A stretch of DNA of 64,000 bases from DATDIC01 sp963777625 (GTDB lineage Bacteria > Pseudomonadota > Alphaproteobacteria > Acetobacterales > Acetobacteraceae): assembly GCA_963777625.1 (NCBI GenBank), contig CAVZRO010000001.1, forward strand, positions 496,001-560,000. The letters run 5' to 3'. Position 1 is the stretch's first letter. Each line of letters starts with the position of its first letter. Under the pieces are notes generated by a model that was not told the DNA's origin, did not search any database, and worked only from the letters and a program-made list of their open reading frames with translations. Below, piece after piece: positions 9,879 through 18,791 of this stretch. The position numbers were made by a program, and so were the translations under genes.

Positions 9879-10092
9879 CGTCATTCCTGCGAAAGCGAGA
9901 AGGTGACTCACGTTCGAGTGCAACACCCTCTGACGGGGCTTTCTGCCGTGGATAAGTGGCTCCGTGGAACGGGGACGCTGCAAGCCGCTTCGCACGGCCA
10001 CTTATCCACAGCACCGCTTCCACCCCAGGAAAAGGGCCATCTTCCGCGGTTCCAGGGGTGTTGCACTTGGTGTGTGAACTCAAGGAATGACG
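9879..10092. repeat. 214-bp nested palindromic element with DnaA-box-like arms
   Basis: This 583-bp intergenic stretch (9646-10228) holds no gene I can support. Three nested inverted repeats share one centre: CGTCATTCCT 9879-9888 / AGGAATGACG 10083-10092; GTGCAACACCC 9918-9928 / GGGTGTTGCAC 10056-10066; GTGGATAAGTGGC 9948-9960 / GCCACTTATCCAC 9997-10009. The right inner arm contains a perfect DnaA-box consensus TTATCCACA (10002-10010), the left arm one with a single mismatch. The layout suits a non-coding mobile palindrome; a regulatory role is speculative. Confidence 0.65.
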
Positions 10093-10153
10093 AGATGACG
10101 CGGTTGTTTCCGAACGACTCCTTAGTTGAGCGAACCAGGGATTCGCTTGTTGA

Positions 10154-10567
<414 letters not shown>

Positions 10568-10597
10568 TCAACCAACGATAACGAGGAACCAGAGACG

Positions 10598-11959
10598 ATG
10601 ATGCGATCCCGCCTATTCAGGGGAGCAGCGGTGTTGTTGCCTGCTGTTCTGATCTCCGCTCCTGCGCTTGCGGATACTCCAGCAGCGAAACTGGACAGTG
10701 GTGACACGGCATGGATGCTGGCCAGCACGGCGCTCGTGCTGATGATGACGGTGCCTGGCCTGGCGCTGTTCTACGCCGGGATGGTGCGCAAGAAGAACCT
10801 GCTGGCCACGATGATGCAATCGTTCACGGTGTGCTGTTTGGTGACGATCGTGTGGATGGTTGCCGGATACAGCATCGCGTTCACCAACGGGACACCATAT
10901 TTCGGCGACATGTCGCGGTTCTTCCTGAACGGGCTTGGGGCGAACTGGGACAAACCATTCAGCCTTGGTGGATCGATCACGAGTGCGACACAAACGACGA
11001 TTCCCGAGACTGTTTATATGATGTTCCAGATGACGTTCGCGATCATCACGCCGGCGCTGATCACCGGGGCGTTTGCGGACCGTATGAAGTTCAGCGCGTT
11101 GCTGGTTTTCATGACGTTGTGGTCGTTATTCGTCTATTCGCCGATTGCGCACTGGGTGTGGAGCGCGACGGGCTGGCTGGGTGCCGGCGTGTTCGGGCTG
11201 CCTGGGGCGGCGGATTTCGCCGGTGGCACGGTGGTGCACATCAATGCAGGGATTGCCGGGTTGATGTGTGCGCTGGTGCTGGGCCGGCGGGTCGGCTTCG
11301 GTCAGGACAATATGGCGCCCTATAACGTGTCCTATGCAGTGATCGGTGCGTCGCTGCTGTGGGTGGGTTGGTTCGGGTTCAATGCGGGCTCGGCCGTAGC
11401 TGCGAACGGGCGGGCCGGAATGGCAATGGCGGTCACGCAGATCGCAGCGGCAGCGGCAGCTCTGGCCTGGGCGTTCGCCGAGTGGGGCGCGAAGGGGAAG
11501 CCTTCAGTGCTTGGCGCGGCATCGGGTGCCGTGGCCGGACTGGTGGCGATCACGCCGGCCTCGGGATTCGTGCTGCCAGGGCCGGCACTGCTGATCGGCA
11601 TTGTCGCCGGCGTCGGCTGCTTCTGGTCCGCGACTAGCTTGAAGCATCTGCTGGGCTACGACGATAGCCTCGACTGCTTCGGTGTGCACGGCGTGGGCGG
11701 CATCATTGGGGCCTTGCTGACTGGCGTCTTCGCGTTCGGCCCACTTACCGCGACCGCGCAGTCGCCGCAGGGCGTGAACATTGGCGGTATGCCGCAGTTC
11801 GAGGCGCAGGTGATCGCAGTGCTCTCGACGCTGATCTATAGCGGCGTCATGACGCTGATCATCTTGATGATTACAAAAGCGACGGTTGGCTTACGGGTCG
11901 AGGAGGAAGAAGAACGCGAAGGCCTCGATCTGGTACTGCACGGAGAACAGATATTCTGA
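10598..11959 (+). CDS. amtB: Ammonium transporter
   Basis: 453 residues. An N-terminal signal peptide (cleavage plausible after APALA) is followed by about 11 hydrophobic segments. Family marks: DTAWMLASTALVLMMTVPGLALFY, then GGTVVHINAGIAGL with the first pore histidine and DSLDCFGVHGVGGIIGALL with the second. The acidic cytoplasmic tail (VEEEEEREGLDL) is typical of alphaproteobacterial Amt. Probably a trimer in the inner membrane, inhibited by GlnK encoded immediately upstream. GAGGAA precedes the start. Confidence 0.94.
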   Translation: MMRSRLFRGAAVLLPAVLISAPALADTPAAKLDSGDTAWMLASTALVLMMTVPGLALFYAGMVRKKNLLATMMQSFTVCCLVTIVWMVAGYSIAFTNGTPYFGDMSRFFLNGLGANWDKPFSLGGSITSATQTTIPETVYMMFQMTFAIITPALITGAFADRMKFSALLVFMTLWSLFVYSPIAHWVWSATGWLGAGVFGLPGAADFAGGTVVHINAGIAGLMCALVLGRRVGFGQDNMAPYNVSYAVIGASLLWVGWFGFNAGSAVAANGRAGMAMAVTQIAAAAAALAWAFAEWGAKGKPSVLGAASGAVAGLVAITPASGFVLPGPALLIGIVAGVGCFWSATSLKHLLGYDDSLDCFGVHGVGGIIGALLTGVFAFGPLTATAQSPQGVNIGGMPQFEAQVIAVLSTLIYSGVMTLIILMITKATVGLRVEEEEEREGLDLVLHGEQIF

Positions 11960-11965
11960 CGGGAG

Positions 11966-12002
11966 GGGTGGTCGTGGGGAGTCCAGTTCCCGGCGACCAC
12001 CC
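11966..12002. terminator. Hairpin between convergent amtB and SDR genes
   Basis: GGGTGGTCG 11966-11974 pairs with CGACCACCC 11994-12002. It lies between two convergent stops and lacks a clear T-run, so it may act as a weak bidirectional terminator. Confidence 0.45.
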
Positions 12003-12022
12003 GGCGCAGTGCCGCCCCGCGG

Positions 12023-12784
12023 CTACAGGCTCAGACCGCCATCGACAACGATAGTCTGGCCGGTGACCATTGAGGCACCGAAGCCGAGGAACAGGACAAC
12101 CTCGGCAAGGTCCTGGGGCTGGCAGCGGCGCTTGAGCAGTGCGCGTTCAATGGATTGGCGCCGCTCGTCCTCAGTCCATTCGACCATCCAGGAACTGTCA
12201 ACGGCACCCGGGGCGATGGCATTGACCCGCACCTGGGGAGCCAAGGCACGGGCGAGGTTCTTTGTCAGGCTGACCACGCCTGCCTTGGTGGCGCTGTACG
12301 CCAGACTGCTACCGGCAGTACCCAGGCCGGCAATCGAGGCCGTATTCACGATGGCGCCCTGCGCCGCTTTCAGCGCCGGAGCGGCGGCCTTCGAGCAACG
12401 GAACACTCCGAGCAGATTCACCTGCAGCAACCGTTGCCAGAAATCCTCGGTGATCAGATCAAGCTCGGGGGGCGCAATGCGACGGTTCGTACCAGGCGTG
12501 CCGGCGTTGTTCACGAGAAGATCGAGCCGACCGAGCCGGTCCAGCGCGAGATTGACCATGCTCTCCGCCTCCCCGGGGGCGCCGACGTTGCCGGGTGCGC
12601 CGATCACCTTCAGTCCGTCGGCGGTGAGTTGGTTTACCGCATCCGGCCCTCGGGAATCGTCTGGAAGATAATTAAGCGCGACCATCGCATTATTCTGGGC
12701 AAGCATCTGCGCCGTTGCGAAGCCGATTCCGGATGCGGCCCCGGTTACCAGCGCGGTGCGTCCATTCAGATCGTAGCGGATCAT
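12023..12784 (-). CDS. Short-chain dehydrogenase/reductase (SDR)
   Basis: 253 residues of classical SDR type. The cofactor motif TGAASGIG lies near residues 15-22, LVNNAG near 90, the catalytic triad as S (NTASIAG), and Y-x3-K (YSATK), and the closing VTGQTIVVDGGLSL. No Asp follows the second strand clearly, so NAD versus NADP preference is open. The substrate is unknown. Transcribed toward amtB and separated from the HAD/pyrD pair upstream by a short gap. Confidence 0.85.
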   Translation of the reverse strand: MIRYDLNGRTALVTGAASGIGFATAQMLAQNNAMVALNYLPDDSRGPDAVNQLTADGLKVIGAPGNVGAPGEAESMVNLALDRLGRLDLLVNNAGTPGTNRRIAPPELDLITEDFWQRLLQVNLLGVFRCSKAAAPALKAAQGAIVNTASIAGLGTAGSSLAYSATKAGVVSLTKNLARALAPQVRVNAIAPGAVDSSWMVEWTEDERRQSIERALLKRRCQPQDLAEVVLFLGFGASMVTGQTIVVDGGLSL

Positions 12785-12850
12785 GCGCGTCCCCCATGCG
12801 GTTTGGCATCAGCCCAACCACTCAGGGAGGCTACGCCAACTCGGCGGCAA

Positions 12851-13717
12851 TCACCAAACGAAGCGGGGAATTGTGGCGATCGGCGACAAGCCGACTTCGC
12901 GGGCGCTTTTTTCGGCCAGAGCGAGATCGAAAGTGCCGTCCGGCCGGGCCAGTTCTGCGGCGTGCAAACCGCCGAGCACCCAGCAGGCGGGCAAATCCAC
13001 TGCCGCAGCTCCGGCAATATCGGTGGGAAGGGCATCGCCGACCGCGAGGACTCGGGATGGATCGAGACCGAGGCGTTGCAGCACCGGCTGATAAATCGCC
13101 GGATCCGGCTTGCCAAGCGAGCGGACGTCGCCACCGAGAGCCTTGTATCGAAGAGCCAGCGCACCAGCGCAGAGGACGCGGACACCACCGCGCACCACTT
13201 CCAGGTCCGGGTTGGCGCAGATCATCGGTAGCCGATGATGGGCGCAATCCTGGAGAACGTCTTCGAACTGACGAATATCGGTGGGATTGCGGTGATCATC
13301 CGGTCCCGTGTTGAGAACGAAACTGGCCTGGGAGGGGGTATCCACGACAGAGCGCGATAACCCTTCGAGGACCGGTCGGTCGCGCGCTGGCCCAAGATGG
13401 AAGACCCGGTCGCCCAACTCGGCCCACCAGAGATCGGGTGGGCGTCGCAGCGCTTCCCGCACCGCTTCGCCGCTGGTCAGAAGATCAGTGTAGAGATCGT
13501 CGGGAATCCCCATCCGCCGCATCATTGCCTGAACGGGCGCATTCGGCCGCGGCACGTTGGACAGCAGCAGCGTACGTTTGCCGAGCCACCGCAAACGGCG
13601 CAGGCAGTCAACCGCGGTTGGAAAAGCCGTGACCCCATCGTGGATGACGCCCCAGAGATCGAGGACAAATCCCTGATACCGAGAGGCGAAAGGCGCAAAG
13701 CCGGGAAGATGCTCCAT
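12851..13717 (-). CDS. HAD-superfamily hydrolase, NagD-like (TIGR01459 type)
   Basis: 288 residues. The nucleophile motif is GFVLDLWGVIHDG; motif II is TLLLSNVPRP; the last motif is VGDALPTDIAGA with a KPDPAIY loop before it. The LWGVIHDG form and length match the alphaproteobacterial class IIA HAD group. A sugar- or nucleotide-phosphatase role is likely, but the substrate is unknown. Its ATG directly abuts the pyrD stop (13718), so it is translationally linked to pyrD. Confidence 0.85.
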   Translation of the reverse strand: MEHLPGFAPFASRYQGFVLDLWGVIHDGVTAFPTAVDCLRRLRWLGKRTLLLSNVPRPNAPVQAMMRRMGIPDDLYTDLLTSGEAVREALRRPPDLWWAELGDRVFHLGPARDRPVLEGLSRSVVDTPSQASFVLNTGPDDHRNPTDIRQFEDVLQDCAHHRLPMICANPDLEVVRGGVRVLCAGALALRYKALGGDVRSLGKPDPAIYQPVLQRLGLDPSRVLAVGDALPTDIAGAAAVDLPACWVLGGLHAAELARPDGTFDLALAEKSAREVGLSPIATIPRFVW

Positions 13718-14785
13718 TCAAACGGCTCCTGCCCATCGCTCAGCATCCGAACCGATCGCATCCTGCAGGCGCGTGAAGCCCGAGCGCCGCAGGGCGTAAG
13801 CGAGTTCGGTCTTAAGGCGCGGGATCAGGGCCGGCCCGGTGTAGGCGAAACTGGTATAGAGCTGGACGAGGGACGCGCCCGCTTGGATTTTGGTGAACGC
13901 GTCCTCGCCGGAAAAAACGCCGCCGACGCCGATCAGGCAAAGGCGATTACGCGCTAGACAATATGCGCGGGCGAGCACGGCCGTGGACATTGAAAAAAGC
14001 GGGGCACCCGAGAGGCCGCCGACTTCGTTACGGAGAGATGAGATCAGGCCGGGTGGGCGGGATATCGTCGTATTGGAGATGACCAGGCCGGCAACATCAC
14101 CCTCGGCACACACCTCCACAACCGCGGCGAGGTCATCCGGCGACAGATCAGGCGCCAGTTTCACGAGCAGTGGACAACGCGGGACCAAGTGTTCCTGAAC
14201 CGCAATCAGGATTTCACGCAGGCGGGGTGCCTTCTGCAGCTCTCGAAGGCCGGGCGTGTTTGGCGAGGAGATGTTGATAACGGCGTAACTTGCGTAGGGC
14301 GAAACGGCTGCGATCAACGCGGGATAGCCAGACGTTGGGTCGGCGCCCTCCTTATTGAGCCCGACATTGGCACCGATTGGTATGGTGCCCCCTACGTTCC
14401 GGCTAAGGCGGGAGATGTAGTTTTGAATACCGCCGCTGTTGAAGCCCATGCGGTTGATCACCGCCCGGTCGGGTTCCAAGCGGAACAGCCGAGGCCGAGG
14501 GTTTCCCGGCTGGGGACGGGGCGTAACTGTGCCGGTCTCAATGAAGCCGAAGCCGAGGCGTCTCAGGCCCGGCAGAGCGACCGCATCCTTGTCGAACCCC
14601 GCCGCAAGACCGATCGGGTTGGTAAACCGGAGTCCAAGGGCTTCAACAGCGAGGATGGGATCGTCCGTGGCGCGATCGCGCGGACCCAGACGGCTGCCGA
14701 GGGCCACCAAGGCGAGCCGATGCGCCCGTTCCGGTTCGATCCGGCGTAGCAGTGGCATTATCAAGGAGCTGGGCGAGAGCGACAT
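13718..14785 (-). CDS. pyrD: Dihydroorotate dehydrogenase (quinone), class 2
   Basis: 355 residues. Oxidises dihydroorotate to orotate at the inner membrane, passing electrons to quinone. Class 2 features: the N-terminal helical membrane-association stretch before GLRFTNPIGLAAGFDKDA, FIETGTVTPRPQPGNPRPRL, INRMGFNSGG, the catalytic Ser region VINISSPNTPGLRELQ, PLLVKLAPDL, and ISNTTISRP. The C-terminal GVGGVFSGEDAFTKIQAGASLVQLYTSF segment binds FMN phosphate. It is upstream of the HAD hydrolase in one operon. Confidence 0.95.
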   Translation of the reverse strand: MSLSPSSLIMPLLRRIEPERAHRLALVALGSRLGPRDRATDDPILAVEALGLRFTNPIGLAAGFDKDAVALPGLRRLGFGFIETGTVTPRPQPGNPRPRLFRLEPDRAVINRMGFNSGGIQNYISRLSRNVGGTIPIGANVGLNKEGADPTSGYPALIAAVSPYASYAVINISSPNTPGLRELQKAPRLREILIAVQEHLVPRCPLLVKLAPDLSPDDLAAVVEVCAEGDVAGLVISNTTISRPPGLISSLRNEVGGLSGAPLFSMSTAVLARAYCLARNRLCLIGVGGVFSGEDAFTKIQAGASLVQLYTSFAYTGPALIPRLKTELAYALRRSGFTRLQDAIGSDAERWAGAV

Positions 14786-14804
14786 CGCCTGAGGTTATGG
14801 CAAG

Positions 14805-15098
14805 ATGTCATCCGGCATGGAAGCAGGCTGGTTGCCAGCAGGTCCTGTCGGCCAGACAATCGAACGGATGTGGCACGAGCCCTATCTCGAGACATGCTGC
14901 CGGTCGGCCCTGCACCGGTTAGTGTTGTGTGGTGCGATCGGCAGACCGACTGATCAGAAGGATGGACTGTGCCTTCGACGTCTCGCTGACCGCGGGCTGG
15001 CGCAGCAACGGGGCGACCGACGGTACGAGATCACCGCCCTCGGGTTGGCCCGGCACGCGCAAGAGGTCTTGAAGGTTACGCCAGCGGATGAGCCGTGA
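14805..15098 (+). CDS. Small conserved-looking hypothetical protein, winged-helix-like
   Basis: Up to 97 residues (ATG 14805; ATG 14817 is an alternative). The C-terminal part (LRRLADRGLAQQRGDRRYEI followed by TALGLARHAQEV) looks like the recognition helix and wing of a winged-helix DNA-binding fold, hence possibly a small regulator. No partner is apparent. Its 3' end overlaps the convergent gene at 15076 by 23 bases. It starts only 19 bases from the divergent pyrD start, so the promoters must overlap. Confidence 0.5.
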   Translation: MSSGMEAGWLPAGPVGQTIERMWHEPYLETCCRSALHRLVLCGAIGRPTDQKDGLCLRRLADRGLAQQRGDRRYEITALGLARHAQEVLKVTPADEP

Positions 15099-15312
15099 GC
15101 GAGCCGCCCGGATTTGCCGAGACGCAGAATATCCGGGCGCCATCGATTGCGGAGACCATGACAATATCGCCGGCCGCAAGCATGTCATCGACGTTCGCGA
15201 AGAAGGCGGATTGGCCGACCTGTTCAAGGCAGTCCCCGGTCGCCTTGTAGTGCCAGAGGGTGAATCCGTTCGCATACGCCAGCACTGAGAGATTACGAAA
15301 GGTGAATGCCAT
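15076..15312 (-). CDS. Small hypothetical protein
   Basis: 78 residues from ATG 15312, chosen because AAGGAG lies 9 bases upstream. Begins MAFTFRNLSVLAYANGFTLW, contains a mostly beta-strand middle (ANVDDMLAAGDIVMVSAIDG) and ends in ARIFCVSANPGGSLTAHPLA. It has no membrane segment. The wording of the fold (short strands, GD-x-V-V turn) suggests a small barrel, but no function can be assigned. Immediately upstream on its strand lies a rho-independent hairpin (15334-15361). Confidence 0.6.
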   Translation of the reverse strand: MAFTFRNLSVLAYANGFTLWHYKATGDCLEQVGQSAFFANVDDMLAAGDIVMVSAIDGARIFCVSANPGGSLTAHPLA

Positions 15313-15333
15313 CGCGGTTGGCTCCTTGCACAC

Positions 15334-15361
15334 AAAAAAGCCGCTGCTTGAAAGCAGCGGC
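15334..15361 (-). terminator. Rho-independent terminator (minus strand)
   Basis: GCCGCTGCTT / AAGCAGCGGC forms a stem of about 9-10 bp followed on the minus strand by TTTTTT. It would end transcripts coming from the gene at 15471-15851 before the small gene at 15312, or act as an attenuator for the latter. Confidence 0.7.
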
Positions 15362-15470
15362 GCGGCATCGGCGGAGGAGGAGAATGTCAGCGGACATAGC
15401 TCGGCCGCCGATAGGGACCCTTTTAGAAGTGCATATAAGAGTGTGTCAAGGAAAATATGCCTACCACGTG

Positions 15471-15851
15471 TTAGCCAACTATACCTTTAACTCGCAGTGA
15501 CCACTCCAAACGATCGAGCGCTTCCCGCCAAAGCCGCCAATCAGACCGCTCTGAGGCATAAGCGGGGTTCGGAGCTGTTTGCCGTTCGCCCCAAATTCTG
15601 AGGATACGGGCATGTGCTAAGTCGATCCGGCGCCGCCGATAGAGGGTATCAAGGCATTTGATAATGTCATCGGGATCACAGGGGCGCGGGGTTCTAGTTG
15701 GGCGGGTGCTCGATGTTCCCTCCCTGCGGGCGGTCAAGGCCGTCATAGTCCAGAACCATGCTTCCTCTGGGCTGCGAAACGGCTCGGCCCTGATGCGGGT
15801 CGGTTGGCGAGGTGCCGTTGTCATCGGGTAGCTGAGAGCGAGGGAGGGCAT
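15471..15851 (-). CDS. Hypothetical protein, basic, possibly DNA-associated
   Basis: 126 residues from ATG 15851 (GGAG 8 bases upstream). It is rich in Arg and Trp. A central helix pair CDPDDIIKCLDTLYRRRRID followed by LAHARILRIWGERQTAPNP resembles a small helix-turn-helix or helical hairpin. The tail SDWRLWREALDRLEWSLRVKG is amphipathic. It is divergent from the S24 repressor gene at 16022, so the repressor might control it. No specific function is supported. Confidence 0.55.
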   Translation of the reverse strand: MPSLALSYPMTTAPRQPTRIRAEPFRSPEEAWFWTMTALTARREGTSSTRPTRTPRPCDPDDIIKCLDTLYRRRRIDLAHARILRIWGERQTAPNPAYASERSDWRLWREALDRLEWSLRVKGIVG

Positions 15852-16021
15852 GTGGTTTCTCCGAAGGATTGCACGTGGCAGGCGCGCCGGTCGGGCAGAC
15901 GTAACCATAGGTTGCACACTATAGCAAGCATCCTTAGAGTTTTTTCCTATTCCAATCCGCCGAAAATCCTAGCAAGGTAGCGGGGCCGCAATTCGAGTTT
16001 GACCAATGACAAGATGGCAGC

Positions 16022-16672
16022 ATGAAGCACGATGAGATCTGGCGCGCGCTCGACACGCTCGCCGCTGAAAACGGACTGTCCGCCTCCGGCCTAGCCAAGC
16101 GGGCCGGATTGGACCCGACGACATTCAATCCGTCTAAACGCCGCATGCAGGACGGACGAGCGCGCTGGCCGAGCACGGAAAGCCTGGCGAAGGTGCTCGA
16201 AGCGACCGGGGCTAGTCTGGAGGCGTTCACTGCCTTGGTGACGGGCGCACGGGCGTTGACGAGCGGGGCGCAAGCGCGAAACGTGGGACGACGGGTACCT
16301 TTGATCGGTCTGGCGCAGGCGGGAAACGACGGCTATTTCGATGACGGCGGCTATCCGGTGGGAGGCGGCTGGGACGAAGTAAGCCTGCCCGAGATCGCCG
16401 ATCCGAATGCTTATGCGTTGGAGATCAGCGGCAACTCGATGGAGCCGGTATTTCGGGACGGGGATATGGTAATCGTATCTCCATCTGCGCCGATCCGGCG
16501 AGGAGATAGGGTGGTCGTGCGCACAATGAGGGGTGAGGTGATGGCCAAACAGCTTGCTCGACGATCGGCCCGCCGAATCGAGCTGCGTAGCCTTAATCCC
16601 GCCCATCAGGACTACAGCTTTGAACTCACGGACGTGGCCTGGCTTCATCGGATCGTCTGGGCCAGCCAGTAG
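16022..16672 (+). CDS. Helix-turn-helix repressor with S24 (LexA/CI-like) peptidase domain
   Basis: 216 residues. The N-terminal HTH (about 1-65: LAAENGLSASGLAKRAGLDP followed by TTFNPSKRR) binds DNA; the C-terminal S24 fold carries the Ser nucleophile in EISGNSMEPVFRDGD and the Lys in GEVMAKQLARR. A likely autocleavage Ala-Gly occurs in LIGLAQAGND. Family knowledge: such proteins are cleaved upon RecA activation or simply act as stress-sensing repressors in alphaproteobacteria. It is divergent from the basic protein gene at 15851. It is not close enough to the phage virion genes to be called their repressor. Confidence 0.85.
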   Translation: MKHDEIWRALDTLAAENGLSASGLAKRAGLDPTTFNPSKRRMQDGRARWPSTESLAKVLEATGASLEAFTALVTGARALTSGAQARNVGRRVPLIGLAQAGNDGYFDDGGYPVGGGWDEVSLPEIADPNAYALEISGNSMEPVFRDGDMVIVSPSAPIRRGDRVVVRTMRGEVMAKQLARRSARRIELRSLNPAHQDYSFELTDVAWLHRIVWASQ

Positions 16673-16786
16673 ACCCCATAGAAATTCCTTTGACTGTGGT
16701 CCAGGATCCGGTGACATCATGTACAGAACGGTGATCGTAGCCGAGGCGAGCCGTCGATCGGTGCAACTTAGCAGGCAGAGGGGGGC

Positions 16787-17783
16787 ATGGGCCTGCTGAT
16801 AGATGGAGTATGGCAGACGCGGGAGGAGGATCGCTCTGCGAGCGGTCACTTCGAACGACCCTCTAGCGTTTTCCGGAACTGGGTTACACCCGACGGACGC
16901 CCCGGTTCGACGGGTCACGATGGGTTCGCGGCCGCACTTGGCCGCTATCATCTCTTTTTGTCGCTCGCCTGTCCGTGGGCTCATCGCACGCTGATCGCGC
17001 GAGTGCTGAAGGGTCTGGAGAGCATCGTCTCAATATCAGTTACGCACTGGCTTATGGCGGAACAGGGATGGACGTTCACGCCGGGCGAAGGAGTTATCCC
17101 GGATCCTCTGTTCAATAGCCGGTATTTGCACGAGATCTATAGCCGCGCTGATCCGCAGTATAACGGCAGGGCCACCGTCCCAGTCTTGTGGGATAGGCAT
17201 ACTCAGACCATCGTCAACAACAAATCAGCCGAGATTATCCGGATGTTCAACAACGCCTTTGACGGAGTCGGAGCAAAGACTGGTGACTACTATCCAGCGC
17301 CATTGCGTGAAGAGATTGACCTTGTGAACGGGCGTATCTACCAGGCAGTAAACAATGGTGTTTACCAAGCTGGCTTTGCGGTCACCCAGCCCGCTTATGA
17401 AGAGGCTGTCATCGCGCTGTTCGACACGCTCGATTGGCTCGAGGATCGGCTTTCCAGATCCCGTTTCCTATGTGGCGATGACCTGACGGAAGCTGACGTA
17501 CGACTGTTCCCGACGCTGTTGCGCTTTTGATTCCGTTTACTTCGGTATTTTTAAATGCAACATAAGGCGACTGATGGACTACAAGAATTTGTGGGCATAT
17601 ACGAGGGACTTGTATCAATGGCCGGGTATTGCTGCAACCGTTGACTTTTCTCACATCAAACAGCACTACTACTTAAGCTATAGATCCCTTAATCCGACCG
17701 GCATCGTTCCGGTAGGCCCGCTTCTAGACTTTGACACTCCTGCGGAGCGTGGCAAGGATATAGCTCGCCTGCTGAGCTTCTGA
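16787..17783 (+). pseudogene. yqjG: Omega-class (Xi-like) glutathione S-transferase, single-base frameshift
   Basis: Glutathionyl-hydroquinone reductase type. The first 247 residues have the catalytic Cys in SLACPWAHRTLIAR and GRATVPVLWDRHTQTIVNNK before NTFSAEI-like SAEIIRMFN. The frame then hits TGA at 17528-17530. Dropping one T from CTTTTG (17525-17528) restores LLRFDSVYFGIFKCNIRRL and then MDYKNLWAYTRDLYQWPGIA, and NPTGIVPVGP to the stop at 17783, all classic for this family. The intact length would be about 331 residues. The 4-T run suggests a homopolymer error. Confidence 0.85.
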
Positions 17784-17801
17784 GTTACGAGGTAATTGAG
17801 T

Positions 17802-18749
17802 ATGGAAATCCGAAATCTGGGTCGGTCGGGACTTCGAGTGTCGGCTATCGGCTTAGGATGCAATAACTTTGGTGGCCGGATTGACTTCGAAGCCACACGT
17901 AAAGTGGTGCACGAAGCGCTGGATTTAGGCGTCACCCTATTTGATACAGCCGACATATACGGAGAACGCGGTGGCTCCGAGAATTACCTTGGACAGATAC
18001 TTGGCAGCCATCGCAAAGACATTGTTCTAGCCACCAAGTTCGGTATGCCGATGGACGATATCGGGGTGAAGACAGGCGCGTCTCGAAGATATATTATTGC
18101 TGCAGTCGAGGATAGCTTGCGCCGGTTGCGCACTGATTGGATTGACTTGTATCAGGTGCATCAACCAGACCCACGCACTCCGATTGAGGAAACGCTGCGC
18201 GCCCTCGAAGATTTGGTCCGCGCCGGGAAAGTGCGCTATCTTGGTTGTTCGAACTTCCCTGCTTGGCGCGTTGCCGAAGCCCAATGGACGGCGCGCCTTT
18301 GCGGTACCAATGGGTTTGTATCCTGTCAGGATGAATACTCTCTGATCGTGCGCAATATCGAGTCGGAGTTGGTTCCCGCAGCGGTTCAGTATGGGCTCGG
18401 TCTGCTGCCGTATTTCCCTCTTGCGAGCGGGTTGCTGACTGGCAAGTATCGACGTAACACTCCGATGCCGACGAATGCGAGACTGACCAACACTCAGCGA
18501 CTGGCGGTCCGCTATCTCACCGAGCGAAACTGGGCAACAACTGAGCGACTATCTGAATTTGCCGCGAAGCAGGGTCACACGTTGCTTGAGCTTGCCTTTA
18601 GCTGGTTGTTGTCTAATCCGCCTGTCGCAAGTGTAATTGCCGGCGCGACAGCGCCAGAGCAGTTGCGGCAAAATGTCAAAGCGGGGGAGTGGGCGCTGAC
18701 ATCGGAGGATTTGGCGAATATTGAACGCATCGTCGAGACGTCCGAATGA
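17802..18749 (+). CDS. Aldo/keto reductase
   Basis: 315 residues, (beta/alpha)8 NADPH-dependent oxidoreductase. Starts MEIRNLGRSGLRVSAIGLGC. Catalytic tetrad visible: Asp and Tyr in FDTADIYGERGGSE, Lys in VLATKFGMP, His in LYQVHQPDP. The NADPH site is near the C-terminus (ASVIAGATAPEQLRQNV). The variant belongs to the YajO/YghZ-like or Gfo-like AKR group; substrate not assignable. ATG 17802 has GAGG 11 bases upstream. Base composition is lower in GC than the 1-16 kb genes, suggesting transfer with its neighbours. Confidence 0.88.
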   Translation: MEIRNLGRSGLRVSAIGLGCNNFGGRIDFEATRKVVHEALDLGVTLFDTADIYGERGGSENYLGQILGSHRKDIVLATKFGMPMDDIGVKTGASRRYIIAAVEDSLRRLRTDWIDLYQVHQPDPRTPIEETLRALEDLVRAGKVRYLGCSNFPAWRVAEAQWTARLCGTNGFVSCQDEYSLIVRNIESELVPAAVQYGLGLLPYFPLASGLLTGKYRRNTPMPTNARLTNTQRLAVRYLTERNWATTERLSEFAAKQGHTLLELAFSWLLSNPPVASVIAGATAPEQLRQNVKAGEWALTSEDLANIERIVETSE

Positions 18750-18791
18750 TTCACATGTTTCAGAGCACGCCCGAATGGACTTGATTTATCA

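Noticed and set aside
12155..13231. 358-codon plus-strand frame over the SDR and HAD genes
   Set aside because: Overlaps two clear genes and shows no domain pattern.
16022..16672. S24 protein as the phage repressor
   Set aside because: Separated from the phage by >4.5 kb of unrelated genes; a chromosomal alphaproteobacterial regulator is as likely.
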